64,000 nucleotides of DNA. Source: Odoribacter sp. GTDB lineage: Bacteria; Bacteroidota; Bacteroidia; Bacteroidales; Muribaculaceae. The translations under genes were made by a program, and so were the position numbers. The DNA is taken from the NCBI GenBank assembly GCA_023663145.1, contig JAMPHZ010000016.1, positions 1 to 64,000 on the forward strand, read 5' to 3'. Below, piece after piece: positions 52,215-60,021 of the stretch (position 1 is the first letter of the stretch; each line of letters opens with the position of its first letter). The notes under the pieces were generated by a model, which was given only the letters and a program-made list of their open reading frames with translations, ran no database searches and had not been told where the DNA came from.

Positions 52215-52679
52215 ATTTTTTAGGAAATTTTCCCAAAACTCTTGTTGATAGTCATAATTGAAATTGGGCGGTTTTTCTTGAATGTCAGTAGAGGCAAATT
52301 GGTTGACTTTATCCACATTGACAATCACAACAGTCTTATTTGTTTGGTTATTTCCTTTGTCTATGTTAACCCATTCTTCGTGTTCAAGCCACTTCATGCC
52401 ATTATATACAGTCTTGGCGTTCTTTGCTCCTATCTGTGTAGCAAGTTCACGCACTGACAAACTAACACCTATTGTTGCATTTCTATTTTCGTTATATAGG
52501 TTGTTGCGTTGCATCCAGTCACAGAGATATAATAAGAGTGCAACTGCATGTTTTGGCGGTCGTTTTGGCATTTGCTCAAAATGCACTGTCAATCGTGCGC
52601 TAAATCCACATGCCAAAGTTGCAAAGGCGTTGCCGATTGGGATAATGTTATGATATTGTTTTTTCTCTCTGTCCTGCAT
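52197..52679 (-). CDS. Replication-initiator-like or HTH regulator protein
   Basis: This 160-residue protein has a central helix-rich region with a helix-turn-helix pattern (VSLSVRELATQIGAKNAKTVYNGMKWLEHEEWV split over residues 72-104), as in winged-helix replication initiators and phage replisome organisers. No catalytic motif is visible. The C-terminus (QQEFWENFLKNRCVKS) is helical. The gene ends inside the fourth iteron-like repeat, and its start overlaps the upstream gene's stop (TAATG). Binding to those repeats, for replication or autoregulation, is a plausible inference. It is shorter than most plasmid Rep proteins, so it may be only the DNA-binding half. Confidence 0.6.
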   Translation of the reverse strand: MQDREKKQYHNIIPIGNAFATLACGFSARLTVHFEQMPKRPPKHAVALLLYLCDWMQRNNLYNENRNATIGVSLSVRELATQIGAKNAKTVYNGMKWLEHEEWVNIDKGNNQTNKTVVIVNVDKVNQFASTDIQEKPPNFNYDYQQEFWENFLKNRCVKS

Positions 52680-52969
52680 TACTGGGTAACTTTTTGAAAT
52701 GCGTAACGATTAAGTGTGTGGGTTACGCCATTGACACGCGCACCCATTTCACGCGTAGCGTACCCCATACGTTCAAGTGCTTTCCAGTATGAAATTATTG
52801 TCATAAAGGAAATTTTCACGCCATTCTCGGCCAGTTCATTTGATAGCTCCACATATCCCACTGGGATTACATACCCATAACCGTACTTTGTCAGTAGGTC
52901 AACTGCAAACTGTACGGCTCTTTTCTCTTGAATGGTTTTTGGCTGTGTCAGTCTTGGTTTCTTTGCCAT
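52679..52969 (-). CDS. Small putative DNA-binding protein
   Basis: This 96-residue basic protein begins AKKPRLTQPKTIQEKRAV. Its middle (VELSNELAENGVKISFMTIISYWKALERMGYATRE, residues about 42-77) has the helix-turn-helix layout of a winged-helix DNA-binding domain, with ISYWKALERMGY as the likely recognition helix. It overlaps the following gene by TAATG, so both are co-translated. It could be a repressor, an excisionase-like factor or a replication accessory. I do not recognise a named family. The gene starts the leftward unit, and a palindrome sits 55 bases upstream. Confidence 0.6.
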   Translation of the reverse strand: MAKKPRLTQPKTIQEKRAVQFAVDLLTKYGYGYVIPVGYVELSNELAENGVKISFMTIISYWKALERMGYATREMGARVNGVTHTLNRYAFQKVTQ

Positions 52970-53024
52970 CGTTCGTAAGGATACCGATTTTTACAAAGAG
53001 TTGGTTTCGCTCCCTTTGTTTTGG

Positions 53025-53040
53025 TATTCGTGTACGAATA
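53025..53040. promoter_or_regulatory. Palindromic operator candidate
   Basis: TATTCG, TGTA, CGAATA forms a 6-bp inverted repeat, 55 bases upstream of the first leftward gene of the element, where a repressor would act. No regulator is assigned. Confidence 0.35.
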
Positions 53041-53687
53041 GCCACACTTTTAATACGAGGTTTAATTTTCTGAGGAAAATTTTTCTGATATTTCCTTGGC
53101 TGTCTATCTTTTTGGCTACTTTAATTTGTGATAGTGAAGTGAAAAGTAAGAACAATTGACTATCGTTCTAAAAAATCACCTTGTTTCCATGACTGAAAAT
53201 AATGCGCTTGGATTGTATTGATTACTAACTACCTTTTGCAATCTTATGAGCTATAAATAGTGCTGAATATCACTGTATTAAAGTTTAAGGGTGAGAAGTA
53301 AGTGAAACACTGGAGTTATGATTAACAGCAAAAAAACGACTACTTTTTATAACCCTTTTCCAGTCGCACAAAAATGAGATTGAAAAAATATAGGCCGACA
53401 ATACACCCAGATACCGCACCCGACACCATACCCACCCACTTATTTTTTTCTTTCTTTTCTCGGCTTTATTGATGTTTGGTTACATTTTCAGTCATTCGCT
53501 AATATAGTTGTGTCACTGTATCATTTCTTTCCAGTGCAATAAAAATGCTGAAATACCCCTAATTGTTATAGATAATTGTTCGCTATTTCCCTATGTTAAA
53601 AAATATATAGGGCGAATTTTAAAAGAATTCTAATTGATGTAATTAAAAAAAGTCAGTTGCGATTGTTGGACTTTTAATTTGTTTGTG

Positions 53688-53695
53688 TAACTTTG
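53688..53695 (+). promoter_or_regulatory. Promoter box directed across the right attachment site
   Basis: TAACTTTG is an exact -7 match, with GTTGG-like sequence about 20 bases upstream. It points rightward toward attR with no gene before it. In a circular form it would point across attP toward int. Confidence 0.45.
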
Positions 53696-53822
53696 CCGAT
53701 GAATTAACCACGCTTTGAGAAGCGATAATTGGTTACTTTGTTAGAAAAATTTGTTAGTAGTCTTTCAATTATAAAAGACAAACGACTGATAAATAAACGG
53801 TTAAGAGTTAAGCGAGTGAATA

Positions 53823-53836
53823 CCGCTATACTCCAC
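53823..53836 (+). other. Right attachment site (attR core)
   Basis: CCGCTATACTCCAC is an exact copy of the tRNA-Ala 3' end at 48578-48591. The upstream sequence diverges from the tRNA, so the tRNA side is at attL. GGTTAAGAGTTAAG just upstream of the core resembles GGTTAAG at 48620 on the other side and may be arm-type integrase sites. Confidence 0.88.
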
Positions 53837-53838
53837 CA

Positions 53839-53874
53839 AAAAGCGAATTCAGACAACAATCTGAGTTCGCTTTT
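53839..53874. terminator. Displaced terminator of tRNA-Ala
   Basis: A 15-pair stem (53839-53853 with 53860-53874, one wobble) ending in TTTT lies three bases after attR. In the uninterrupted chromosome it would directly follow the tRNA-Ala gene. It also lies between convergent tRNA genes. Confidence 0.75.
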
Positions 53875-53958
53875 CTTTATAACCATACGATCTGATTGCA
53901 GAGCTGATTGAGTGGATACATAAAAAAATACCGGAGTGAGAATCACTCCGGTTAATCG

Positions 53959-54033
53959 TGGGCGCTGAGGGATTCGAACCCCCGACCCTCTGCTTGTAAG
54001 GCAGATGCTCTGAACCAGCTGAGCTAAGCGCCC
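53959..54033 (-). tRNA. tRNA-Val (TAC anticodon), copy 1
   Basis: Read on the minus strand the acceptor is GGGCGCT/AGCGCCC, the D arm GCTC...GAGC, the anticodon stem TCTGC/GCAGA with loop CTTACAA (anticodon TAC), and the T arm GGGGG/CCCTC with TTCGAAT. The discriminator is A, and CCA is not encoded. It is downstream of an identical copy in the same transcript direction. Confidence 0.95.
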
Positions 54034-54057
54034 TGCGACGAGATTGGTAAAAAAGAG

Positions 54058-54132
54058 TGGGCGCTGAGGGATTCGAACCCCCGACCCTCTGCTTGTAAGG
54101 CAGATGCTCTGAACCAGCTGAGCTAAGCGCCC
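54058..54132 (-). tRNA. tRNA-Val (TAC anticodon), copy 2
   Basis: This is identical in sequence to the copy at 53959-54033 and separated from it by 24 bases. Tandem identical copies suggest recent duplication or gene conversion and co-transcription from a promoter to the right. Confidence 0.95.
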
Positions 54133-54277
54133 TTTCTCGTCTAAAGCGCTGCAAAGTTACGCACCTTTTTTGAACTGTGCAAATATTTTCGCGTTTTTTT
54201 TCATTTCGCTCACGTTTTTTCTATTTTCTATACGCTTTTCATACTTTTTAGGTATTGCACAACCTCGCCCTTATTGC

Positions 54278-54285
54278 TATCTTTG
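54278..54285 (+). promoter_or_regulatory. Promoter box of the DUF4491 gene
   Basis: TATCTTTG is an exact -7 match, with ATTG (3 of 4) 20 bases upstream at 54254-54257. The ATG at 54305 is 19 bases downstream of the box. Confidence 0.6.
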
Positions 54286-54304
54286 TACCCTAAATTGATA
54301 TACA

Positions 54305-54634
54305 ATGACTGAATTAATGCATAATTACCACGTGTTAGGCCTTATAATAGGCTTGGGCACGTTTCTTTGTATCGGAATTTTCCATCCTATAGTGATAAAA
54401 TGCGAATATTACTTCGGCACGCGTTGTTGGTGGTGGTTCGCCGTTGCCGGAGTGTTGATGTGTATCGTTTCAACCATGCTTGACGACATTCTGTTAGCCA
54501 CTCTCGCCGGCGTATTCGCATTTTCATCGTTCTGGAGCATTAAAGAGATATTCGAGCAACGCGAACGCGTAATAAAGGGTTGGTTCCCAATGAATCCTCG
54601 TCGCGCCGCAGAATACAGCGAAGCAAAAAACTGA
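54305..54634 (+). CDS. DUF4491 family membrane protein
   Basis: This 109-residue protein has three hydrophobic segments (about residues 10-30, 40-57 and 62-80). The family-typical features are GLGTFLCIGIFHPIVIKCEYYFGTR split over residues 17-40 and a C-terminal cytoplasmic tail EIFEQRERVIKGWFPMNPRR. DUF4491 proteins are small inner-membrane proteins of unknown function found in Bacteroidetes and some Firmicutes. A promoter precedes the gene, and the DsbD-like pair follows with its own promoter. Confidence 0.82.
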   Translation: MTELMHNYHVLGLIIGLGTFLCIGIFHPIVIKCEYYFGTRCWWWFAVAGVLMCIVSTMLDDILLATLAGVFAFSSFWSIKEIFEQRERVIKGWFPMNPRRAAEYSEAKN

Positions 54635-54740
54635 GACCAACTATATATTTACATATTTTTAAGGTACGCGCGCGTAAAACTGACACTTTTGAGCTATGCC
54701 GCGCCACCTGCCATAACGCCATTAATGCAATTTTTTTTCG

Positions 54741-54748
54741 TAACTTTG
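54741..54748 (+). promoter_or_regulatory. Promoter box of the DsbD-like pair
   Basis: TAACTTTG is an exact match, 18 bases before the ATG at 54766, preceded by a T8 tract. It supports the start at 54766 over longer upstream reading of the frame. Confidence 0.55.
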
Positions 54749-54765
54749 CCAAAAATATAATTGAA

Positions 54766-55221
54766 ATGAAGCGTCTTCTTATATTATTCACAATAATATT
54801 AGCGACAGTATGTGCCGCTACCGCCCAGCAACCTAAACCGATACGATGGCGGATGAGCATAACCATGACCGACAACACTCAAGGCATTGTAACCCTTAGG
54901 GCGTTGGTAAGCCAAGGGTGGCATCTTTATGGCACAACACTGCCCGAAGGCGGCCCGAAGCCTACAAAAATCACAACATCAGCTTCCACCGGAATATCTT
55001 TCACAGGTCCGGCCACTGCATCAGTCAAGTCAAAAACAGTACATGACCCAATGTTCGACATTGACCTCAACTGGTGGGATACCAATGTGGAATTCACCAT
55101 TCCGTTCAAAGTCACCGGAGATGATCCGATAGTGAAAATCACCGTAAACTACATGGGATGCAACGATGCCACGTGCCTGCCTCCGTCATCTGAAACACTA
55201 ACTTACAAGATCAAGAAATGA
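54766..55221 (+). CDS. Exported DsbD N-terminal-domain-like protein
   Basis: This is a 151-residue protein from ATG 54766. It has a signal peptide (residues 1-20, ending CAATAQ) and then a single immunoglobulin-like domain homologous to the N-terminal domain of DsbD. The features are GWHLYGTTLPEGGPKPT, FDIDLNWWDTNVEFTIPF and MGCNDATCLPPSSE, where the two cysteines match the redox pair of the next gene's own N-terminal domain (MACNNQACTPPS). It may be a periplasmic electron acceptor reduced by the adjacent DsbD. The stop overlaps that gene by ATGA. Confidence 0.8.
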   Translation: MKRLLILFTIILATVCAATAQQPKPIRWRMSITMTDNTQGIVTLRALVSQGWHLYGTTLPEGGPKPTKITTSASTGISFTGPATASVKSKTVHDPMFDIDLNWWDTNVEFTIPFKVTGDDPIVKITVNYMGCNDATCLPPSSETLTYKIKK

Positions 55222-57188
55222 GCCGCATTACACTTATTCTTATATCACTGATTCTCAGTATTACAAGCTTCGCCGCAGGGCGCCCGGTGCACGTACAATG
55301 GACTACATCCATCGAAAGCACATCTGACACCGAAGGCGTGGTAGTGTGGAAAGCTGTAATCGAAGACGGATGGCACATATATGGAATGGCCTTGCCGCCT
55401 GACAGCTCACAACCCACCGAATTTGACTTCGAAGGGACTGATGGCATTGAATTCACTGCTCCGGTCACTCCCGGTCTTGAGCCTTCTGTACATTTTGATG
55501 AGACACTCAAGCTGAACCTGCCATGGTGGGAAGGCACCGTGACCTTCAGCCGCCCCTTCAAACTCGTCCCAGGTGCCACCGGCGCGACAATCATGGGCAC
55601 CATAACTTATATGGCCTGCAACAATCAAGCCTGCACGCCTCCGTCGCGCGAGTCATTCGACCTCACTTTCGGCACTGCGCCTGCAGCTGCCACAGGAAAC
55701 GACAACCCTGAAGTACCGGCCGCTGTGGCTGCACCCGCCGCCGTGGCCGCCGACTACTCTCAGCTATGGGAGAAAGTAGACATTGAAAAGGTCAGCATGC
55801 CGGGCGATGACGTTGACTCAGCCACTTGGTGGACACTCCTCGGGTTCGGATTCTTAGGAGGTCTGCTCGCCCTGCTCACACCCTGCGTCTGGCCTATGAT
55901 ACCCATGACTGTGAGCTTCTTCCTGAAGAAAGGCAAATCCCGTCGGCGCGCCATCACCGACGCCATAATCTATGCTCTGAGCATCATCGTGATATATCTG
56001 GTATTGGGTATAGCTCTCACATTGATATTCGGAGCCGGCAAGCTTAACGAGGTAGCGACAAGTGCGACCTTCAACGTTCTGTTCTTCCTGCTCCTTGTGA
56101 TATTCGCCATATCATTCTTCGGAGCCTTTGACATAAAACTGCCTGCACGGTGGTCAAATGCAATGGACTCGAAAGCAGAAAGCACCACCGGCATGGTATC
56201 TATATTCTTCATGGCATTCACCTTGGTATTGGTATCATTCAGCTGCACCGGTCCCATCATAGGCACCCTGCTTGTCGAGGCCGCATCAAACGACAGCATC
56301 CTCGGGCCGGCCATGGGCATGGGAGGCTTCGCCCTTGGCCTTGCACTGCCATTCGGCCTTTTTGCCTTCTTCCCATCATTGCTCAAGGAGATGCCACGGT
56401 CAGGCAGCTGGCTCAACACAGTCAAGGTTGTATTGGGTTTCATCGAACTCATTCTATCGCTCAAGTTCCTGTCCGTAGCCGACCTTGCATACGGTTGGCG
56501 TATCCTCGACCGCGAGGTATTCATAGCGATCTGGATCGTACTGTTCGTACTGTTGGGAATGTACCTGCTTGGCAAACTCAAGTTCTCACATGACGGCGAC
56601 ACCGGGCACGTATCGGTCTTCCGTTTCTTCCTCGCCACCGCCTCTCTTTCATTCGCGGTGTACATGCTGCCCGGCCTCTGGGGAGCCCCGCTAAAAGCGA
56701 TCAGCGCGTTCGCCCCGCCGCTTACCACCCAGGATTTCAACCTCTACGGCGGCACTTTCAAGGAGTTCCACGACTACGACGAAGGCATGATGTATGCCCG
56801 CGAAAAAGGCCTGCCGGTATTGGTTGACTTCTCGGGATACGCTTGCGTCAACTGCCGCAAGATGGAAGGCGCGGTCTTCGACACCGACGACGTGCGTACC
56901 ATCCTCGAACGCGATTACGTGCTGATAAAACTCATGGTCGACGATAAGACCAAACTCGAGACCCCTGAGCAGGTAGAGGAGTACGGATCAGTGACTACCC
57001 TTACCACCTTAGGCGACCGGTGGAGCTACCTGCAACGGCATAAATTCGACATCAATTCACAACCCTATTACGTGATACTCGACAACGAAGGGCGCCCCCT
57101 CGAAGAGCCTCGAGCCTACGACGAAGACGTCCCCGCATTCGTGCAATGGCTCAACTCAGGTATCACCGCCTATAAAAAGTCAAAATAA
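55218..57188 (+). CDS. dsbD: Thiol:disulfide interchange protein DsbD-like
   Basis: This 656-residue protein has the three DsbD parts. A signal peptide and periplasmic N-terminal domain (residues 20-140) carry the cysteine pair MACNNQAC. A polytopic CcdA/DsbD transmembrane domain spans about residues 205-490, with LLTPCVWPMIPMTVSFF and SFSCTGPIIGTLL carrying the two redox cysteines. A C-terminal thioredoxin-like domain (about residues 515-656) has the CVNC motif in DFSGYACVNCRKMEG. It moves electrons from cytoplasmic thioredoxin to periplasmic proteins. It is coupled to the upstream single-domain protein and to mazG (TAATG). Confidence 0.93.
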   Translation: MSRITLILISLILSITSFAAGRPVHVQWTTSIESTSDTEGVVVWKAVIEDGWHIYGMALPPDSSQPTEFDFEGTDGIEFTAPVTPGLEPSVHFDETLKLNLPWWEGTVTFSRPFKLVPGATGATIMGTITYMACNNQACTPPSRESFDLTFGTAPAAATGNDNPEVPAAVAAPAAVAADYSQLWEKVDIEKVSMPGDDVDSATWWTLLGFGFLGGLLALLTPCVWPMIPMTVSFFLKKGKSRRRAITDAIIYALSIIVIYLVLGIALTLIFGAGKLNEVATSATFNVLFFLLLVIFAISFFGAFDIKLPARWSNAMDSKAESTTGMVSIFFMAFTLVLVSFSCTGPIIGTLLVEAASNDSILGPAMGMGGFALGLALPFGLFAFFPSLLKEMPRSGSWLNTVKVVLGFIELILSLKFLSVADLAYGWRILDREVFIAIWIVLFVLLGMYLLGKLKFSHDGDTGHVSVFRFFLATASLSFAVYMLPGLWGAPLKAISAFAPPLTTQDFNLYGGTFKEFHDYDEGMMYAREKGLPVLVDFSGYACVNCRKMEGAVFDTDDVRTILERDYVLIKLMVDDKTKLETPEQVEEYGSVTTLTTLGDRWSYLQRHKFDINSQPYYVILDNEGRPLEEPRAYDEDVPAFVQWLNSGITAYKKSK

Positions 57189-57979
57189 TGTCACACACAC
57201 GCCAAGAACGCCTTGAGGCTCTGGGACGCATAATGGATACACTTGACATCCTGCGGGTAAAATGCCCCTGGGATGCCAAACAGACCAACGAATCTCTACG
57301 CCCCAACACCATTGAAGAAGTATACGAGCTCGCCCAGGCTCTGCTCGAAGGAGAGCCTGCCGAAATAAAGAAAGAACTCGGCGACGTGCTTCTGCACATA
57401 CTGTTCTATTCAAAAATCGCCGATGAGAATGGCCGTTTTGACATTGCCGACGTAGCCGATGCCCTCAACGCCAAACTAATTTTCCGTCACCCCCATGTAT
57501 TCGGCACAGTGAAAGCCGATGACGCCCATCAGGTTGAGCAGAACTGGGAAGACATAAAACTTAAGGAACGCGGCGGCAACCGCACCGTTCTGGCCGGAGT
57601 GCCCGCGGCACTCCCGGCTTTGGTGAAGGCATTCCGCGTGCAGGAAAAGGCCGCCAACGTAGGCTTCGACTGGGAAAAACCGGCTCAGGTCTGGGACAAA
57701 GTGAAAGAAGAGACCGCCGAAGTATCTGAAGCCCTGGCACAAGGTGACGGATCAGCCATCGAGGAAGAGTTCGGCGATCTGCTCTTCAGTGTGATCAATG
57801 CAGCAAGACTCTACAAAGTCAACCCCGAGAATGCACTTGAACGCACCAACCGCAAATTCATTGCCCGCTTCAATTACATTGAGCAACAAGCCATTGCCTC
57901 AGGCCGTACTATACGTGAACTGACTCTCGACGAGATGGAAGCCCTGTGGCAGCAGGCAAAGAACCACGTCAAAGCCTGA
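57188..57979 (+). CDS. mazG: Nucleoside triphosphate pyrophosphohydrolase MazG
   Basis: This 263-residue enzyme has two MazG domains. The first has KCPWDAKQTNESLRPNTIEEVYE and the metal-binding ELGDVLLHILF; the second has EETAEVSEAL and EEFGDLLFSVINAARL. It hydrolyses non-canonical and normal NTPs to monophosphates, cleaning the pool and influencing the stringent response. The start overlaps the dsbD stop (TAATG), and the stop overlaps topB (TGATG). The length matches the full two-domain bacterial form. Confidence 0.95.
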   Translation: MSHTRQERLEALGRIMDTLDILRVKCPWDAKQTNESLRPNTIEEVYELAQALLEGEPAEIKKELGDVLLHILFYSKIADENGRFDIADVADALNAKLIFRHPHVFGTVKADDAHQVEQNWEDIKLKERGGNRTVLAGVPAALPALVKAFRVQEKAANVGFDWEKPAQVWDKVKEETAEVSEALAQGDGSAIEEEFGDLLFSVINAARLYKVNPENALERTNRKFIARFNYIEQQAIASGRTIRELTLDEMEALWQQAKNHVKA

Positions 57980-60021
57980 TGAAGCTCTGTATAACGGAGA
58001 AACCAAGCGTTGCCGCCGACATCGCCCGCCTCCTTGGCGCCGATGCACGGCGGCAGGGCTATTTTGAAGGCAACGGTTACTGTATCACATGGACATTCGG
58101 ACACCTGTGCTGCCTGAAGGAGCCCAACGACTACACAGAGCGATGGAAGCGATGGAGCCTGGGCGCCCTGCCCATGCTACCCGAGCGATTCTCCATAAAA
58201 CTGATCAACGACGAAGGCATACGCCGGCAATTCAGCGTCATAGAAACTCTCGCCGCATCAGCCGACGAGATAATCAATTGCGGTGACGCCGGCCAGGAAG
58301 GCGAGTTGATACAACGGTGGGTGATGCAGAAAGCCGGAGTCAAATGTCCCGTGAAACGCCTGTGGATCTCCTCAATGACTGACCAGGCGATACGCGACGG
58401 ATTTGCCGCGCTTGAGGATCAGAAGAATTTCGACAACCTCTACCTCGCAGGCCTGTCAAGAGCCATTGGAGACTGGATCCTGGGCATGAACGCCACCCGT
58501 CTTTACACCCTCAAATACTCTCAGCCGGGGCAAGTATTGTCAATAGGCCGTGTGCAGACACCCACTCTCGCCATGATTGTGAAACGTCACTTTGAGATCG
58601 AGAACTTTGTACCCCACGACACGTTCGAAGTACACACCGCCTACCGCGGCGCCGATTTCACAGCAGCCGTGCGTTTCGACGATCCTGACAAAGCGGCCGG
58701 GCTGGTAACCCGCCTTGTACCGTTGCCACTGCGCATCGACAATGTCTCATCAAAACAGATGCGCGAGGCTCCCCCCAGGCTTTTTGACCTCACTTCCCTG
58801 CAGGTCGAGTGCAACCGCCGCTGGGGTTGGAGCGCCGACGAATCACTGCGCCTCATACAATCGCTATACGAAAAGAAAGTAACGACATATCCGCGCGTCG
58901 ACACCACCTACCTGCCCGACGACATATATCCGAAGGTTCCCGGAATTCTCGAACGCATGACCCCTTACGCCGACAAAACCGCACCGGTCCTTTCAGCGCG
59001 TATCCCAAAGTCAAAGAAAGTGTTCGACAACTCGAAGGTAACTGATCACCATGCCATAATTCCCACCGGAGAGTCTCCCGAGAGGCTTATGGGTGAAGAG
59101 AAACTCATGTACCATCTCATAGCCATACGCTTCATATCAGCCTTTTATCCCGACTGTCTCGCCAGACAGACTGTCGTGGAGGCAAGCGTTGACGACATCG
59201 CTTTCAAAGCTACCGGAAAGGTAATCACCGAACCGGGATGGCGTGTGCTATACCCCCGCAAAGACAATGACGCCGCCGGCACCGATGCCGACGAAGCCAC
59301 ACTGCCGCCAATGACAACCGGCGAGACCGGCCCACACTCGCCGTCAGTGGTAAAAAAGACCTCCCAACCACCAAAACTGTACACCGAAGGCACACTTTTG
59401 CGGGCCATGGAGACTGCCGGCCGCAGCATCGAAGACGAAACACTGCGTGAGGCCATGAAAGAAAATGGCATAGGTCGCCCCTCCACCCGCGCCGCCATAA
59501 TCGAGACACTCTTCAAGCGGCGCTACATAGAGCGGCGGCGCAAGAGTATCGTAGCCACTCAGGCCGGCATCGAGCTTATCAACACCATCAACGAGGACCT
59601 GATCAAAAGCCCGAGACTTACAGGCCTGTGGGAGAACAAACTGAGGCGCATATCGCGAGGTGAATATTCGGCCGCCGACTTCGTGGCCCAACTCAAGGAA
59701 ATGATCGCCAAGATCGTGCACGACGTGCTCTGCGACAACACTCCGCGACGCATTGACACCGCCGCCCCGGCGACCCGTGCGCCTGAGGCCAAAACCTCCG
59801 CGACCAAAAAGCCCCGTGCTCCGCGCGCCAAGTCTCCAAAGAGCCTTGATGAGGTTATGTGTCCATTATGCGGCAAGGGACACATAATAAAGGGGCACAC
59901 AGCTTTCGGATGCTCTGAATATGCCTCCGGATGCGGCTTCCGCATCCCATTCACCGATCTGGCAGCCGACTCCACACCTGCAGCAGTGGCACGGGCCACA
60001 AAAAAGAAGAAAAAGACATGA
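57979..60021 (+). CDS. topB: DNA topoisomerase III (type IA)
   Basis: This is a 680-residue type IA topoisomerase from ATG 57979 (MKLCITEKPSVAADIA, the Toprim start). The Toprim acidic motif is CGDAGQEGELIQRW, the strand-passage region has SIGRVQTPTLAMIVKRH, and the active-site Tyr lies in TYPRVDTTYL near residue 311. A C-terminal zinc ribbon (CPLCGKGHIIKGHTAFGCSE) ends the protein. It decatenates replication intermediates, often with RecQ, which is also in this window. TopB genes can travel on conjugative elements, but this one sits in a tight chain with mazG and a small Cys-rich gene. Confidence 0.94.
   Translation: MKLCITEKPSVAADIARLLGADARRQGYFEGNGYCITWTFGHLCCLKEPNDYTERWKRWSLGALPMLPERFSIKLINDEGIRRQFSVIETLAASADEIINCGDAGQEGELIQRWVMQKAGVKCPVKRLWISSMTDQAIRDGFAALEDQKNFDNLYLAGLSRAIGDWILGMNATRLYTLKYSQPGQVLSIGRVQTPTLAMIVKRHFEIENFVPHDTFEVHTAYRGADFTAAVRFDDPDKAAGLVTRLVPLPLRIDNVSSKQMREAPPRLFDLTSLQVECNRRWGWSADESLRLIQSLYEKKVTTYPRVDTTYLPDDIYPKVPGILERMTPYADKTAPVLSARIPKSKKVFDNSKVTDHHAIIPTGESPERLMGEEKLMYHLIAIRFISAFYPDCLARQTVVEASVDDIAFKATGKVITEPGWRVLYPRKDNDAAGTDADEATLPPMTTGETGPHSPSVVKKTSQPPKLYTEGTLLRAMETAGRSIEDETLREAMKENGIGRPSTRAAIIETLFKRRYIERRRKSIVATQAGIELINTINEDLIKSPRLTGLWENKLRRISRGEYSAADFVAQLKEMIAKIVHDVLCDNTPRRIDTAAPATRAPEAKTSATKKPRAPRAKSPKSLDEVMCPLCGKGHIIKGHTAFGCSEYASGCGFRIPFTDLAADSTPAAVARATKKKKKT

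Larger units (their letters stand above)
52970..53822. other. Noncoding right end of the element
   Basis: About 850 AT-rich bases contain no convincing gene; the longest ORFs are under 35 codons except one crossing the attachment site. Visible signals are a palindrome at 53025-53040, a pyrimidine tract near 53440-53460, an inverted pair CCCTAT/ATAGGG near 53590-53612, a promoter box at 53688 and a nested hairpin at about 53705-53736. The region may hold an origin, integrase arm sites or a transfer origin. Confidence 0.55.
48578..53836. mobile_element. Integrated element of about 5.26 kb at tRNA-Ala
   Basis: The element is bounded by 14-bp direct repeats, AT-richer than the chromosome, and begins with a tyrosine integrase gene next to attL. 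In order it holds a terminator for the tRNA, int, a small unknown ORF, a structured noncoding RNA, a small membrane-anchored protein gene, a RuvC-like resolvase gene (minus), four iteron-like repeats, two small minus-strand genes (one replication-protein-like) and about 850 bp without genes. No relaxase, type IV secretion, capsid, terminase or restriction genes are visible. It may be a plasmid-like integrative element or a phage satellite. Mobility depends on helper functions not seen here. Confidence 0.88.

Noticed and set aside
53729-53911. 60-codon frame crossing the right attachment site
   Set aside because: It spans attR, so it would exist only after integration, and it includes the tRNA terminator hairpin. 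It is unlikely to be a real gene.
53849-54154. 101-codon minus-strand frame over the tRNA-Val pair
   Set aside because: It has an internally repeated sequence because it reads through two identical tRNA genes.
57979-60021. topB as a sign of a conjugative element
   Set aside because: Although topB is common on such elements, here it overlaps mazG and a small chromosomal-type gene. No relaxase, tra genes or attachment repeats are nearby.
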